From NCBI RefSeq assembly GCF_029968095.1, contig NZ_JASCIR010000001.1:494058-558057 (forward strand): a stretch of 64,000 nt of DNA, given 5' to 3'. The translations under genes were made by a program, and so were the position numbers. Under the pieces are notes generated by a model. That model was not told the origin of the DNA and made no database searches. It was given only the letters and a program-made list of their open reading frames with translations. Each line of letters opens with the position of its first letter. The first letter of the stretch is position 1. Shown one piece after another: positions 63,984 to 64,000 of the stretch. The stretch comes from Streptomyces solicavernae (GTDB lineage: Bacteria; Actinomycetota; Actinomycetes; Streptomycetales; Streptomycetaceae).

Positions 63984-64000
63984 ATGAATCACTTGTTCGG
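63984..64000 (+). CDS. Start of a divergent gene cut by the window edge
   Basis: ATG 63984 opens MNHLF and continues past the edge. No clear ribosome site. Too short to identify; expected to be the TetR target. Confidence 0.3.

Overview
The window is GC-rich actinobacterial DNA, almost certainly a Streptomyces chromosome or a very close relative. Indicators are the strong GC bias at third codon positions, frequent GTG starts, 4-base ATGA/GTGA stop-start overlaps inside operons, several genes that appear leaderless, a mycothiol-type formaldehyde dehydrogenase, a Zur-like operator, and a SpoIIE/PAS/GAF/ATPase regulator. No rRNA, tRNA, CRISPR array, insertion sequence or prophage integrase was found.

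Region 1 (1-13356, all +) is the distal half of a phage-tail-like contractile injection system (eCIS): hub/spike C-terminus, gpV-like spike, PAAR-like tip, gp25-like wedge, two very large baseplate-J-type proteins (the second with an acidic/Lys-rich insert and a C-terminal LysM-like domain), a tail-protein-I-like protein and a DUF6519-like protein. The operon ends with a signal-less two-domain endolysin (PGRP amidase plus cell-wall-binding domain). A pair of interleaved hairpins follows.

Region 2 (13500-30590) is mostly chromosomal housekeeping and regulation: an HNH-nuclease lipoprotein, a thioredoxin-like ferredoxin, a TetR/methyltransferase pair with two operators 21 bp apart, NADP-glutamate dehydrogenase, argG with a promoter built from two palindromes, a DeoR regulator convergent with a three-gene polyol operon (two Zn-dehydrogenases and a polyol permease), a SpoIIE-type phosphatase, a divergent EamA exporter/LysR pair, and a secreted S28/TAP-type peptidase.

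Region 3 (30637-42119, +) is the most interesting. A Zur-type palindrome sits on a good promoter, followed by ten genes of which nearly all overlap end to start: ATP-grasp ligase, DUF364/DUF4213 'heavy-metal chelation' protein, cysteine-synthase-fold PLP enzyme, enolase-superfamily enzyme, MFS exporter, methyltransferase, then a complete peptide-type ABC importer (Tat lipoprotein, two permeases, dual ATPase). I read this as a zinc-responsive, non-NRPS metallophore synthesis, export and re-uptake operon; product unknown. It is followed by a DrrAB-type ABC exporter and a DUF4097 protein on the - strand.

Region 4 (45300-59400) is a methylated-amine (glycine betaine / proline betaine type) demethylation regulon: Rieske oxygenase with a bridging Glu, Rieske ferredoxin, two ferredoxin reductases, dimethylglycine/sarcosine-dehydrogenase-like flavoprotein, FolD, PurU, mycothiol-dependent formaldehyde dehydrogenase, an MFS transporter and two paralogous IclR regulators. 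GTTGC/GCAAC-type boxes occur upstream of every catabolic transcription unit, including a fixed GTTG-N9-CAAC-N15-CAAC arrangement at two promoters (and a close inverted version at a third), a 4 x 12-bp iteron array and a 6 x 15-bp iteron array.

Region 5 (59500-64000) is molybdate uptake (HTH-Mop protein, ModA, fused ModBC) and a TetR regulator with related inverted repeats on both sides of its gene; the first codons of a divergent gene begin at the right edge. Across the window many short tandem repeats occur, those inside genes always with unit lengths divisible by three.
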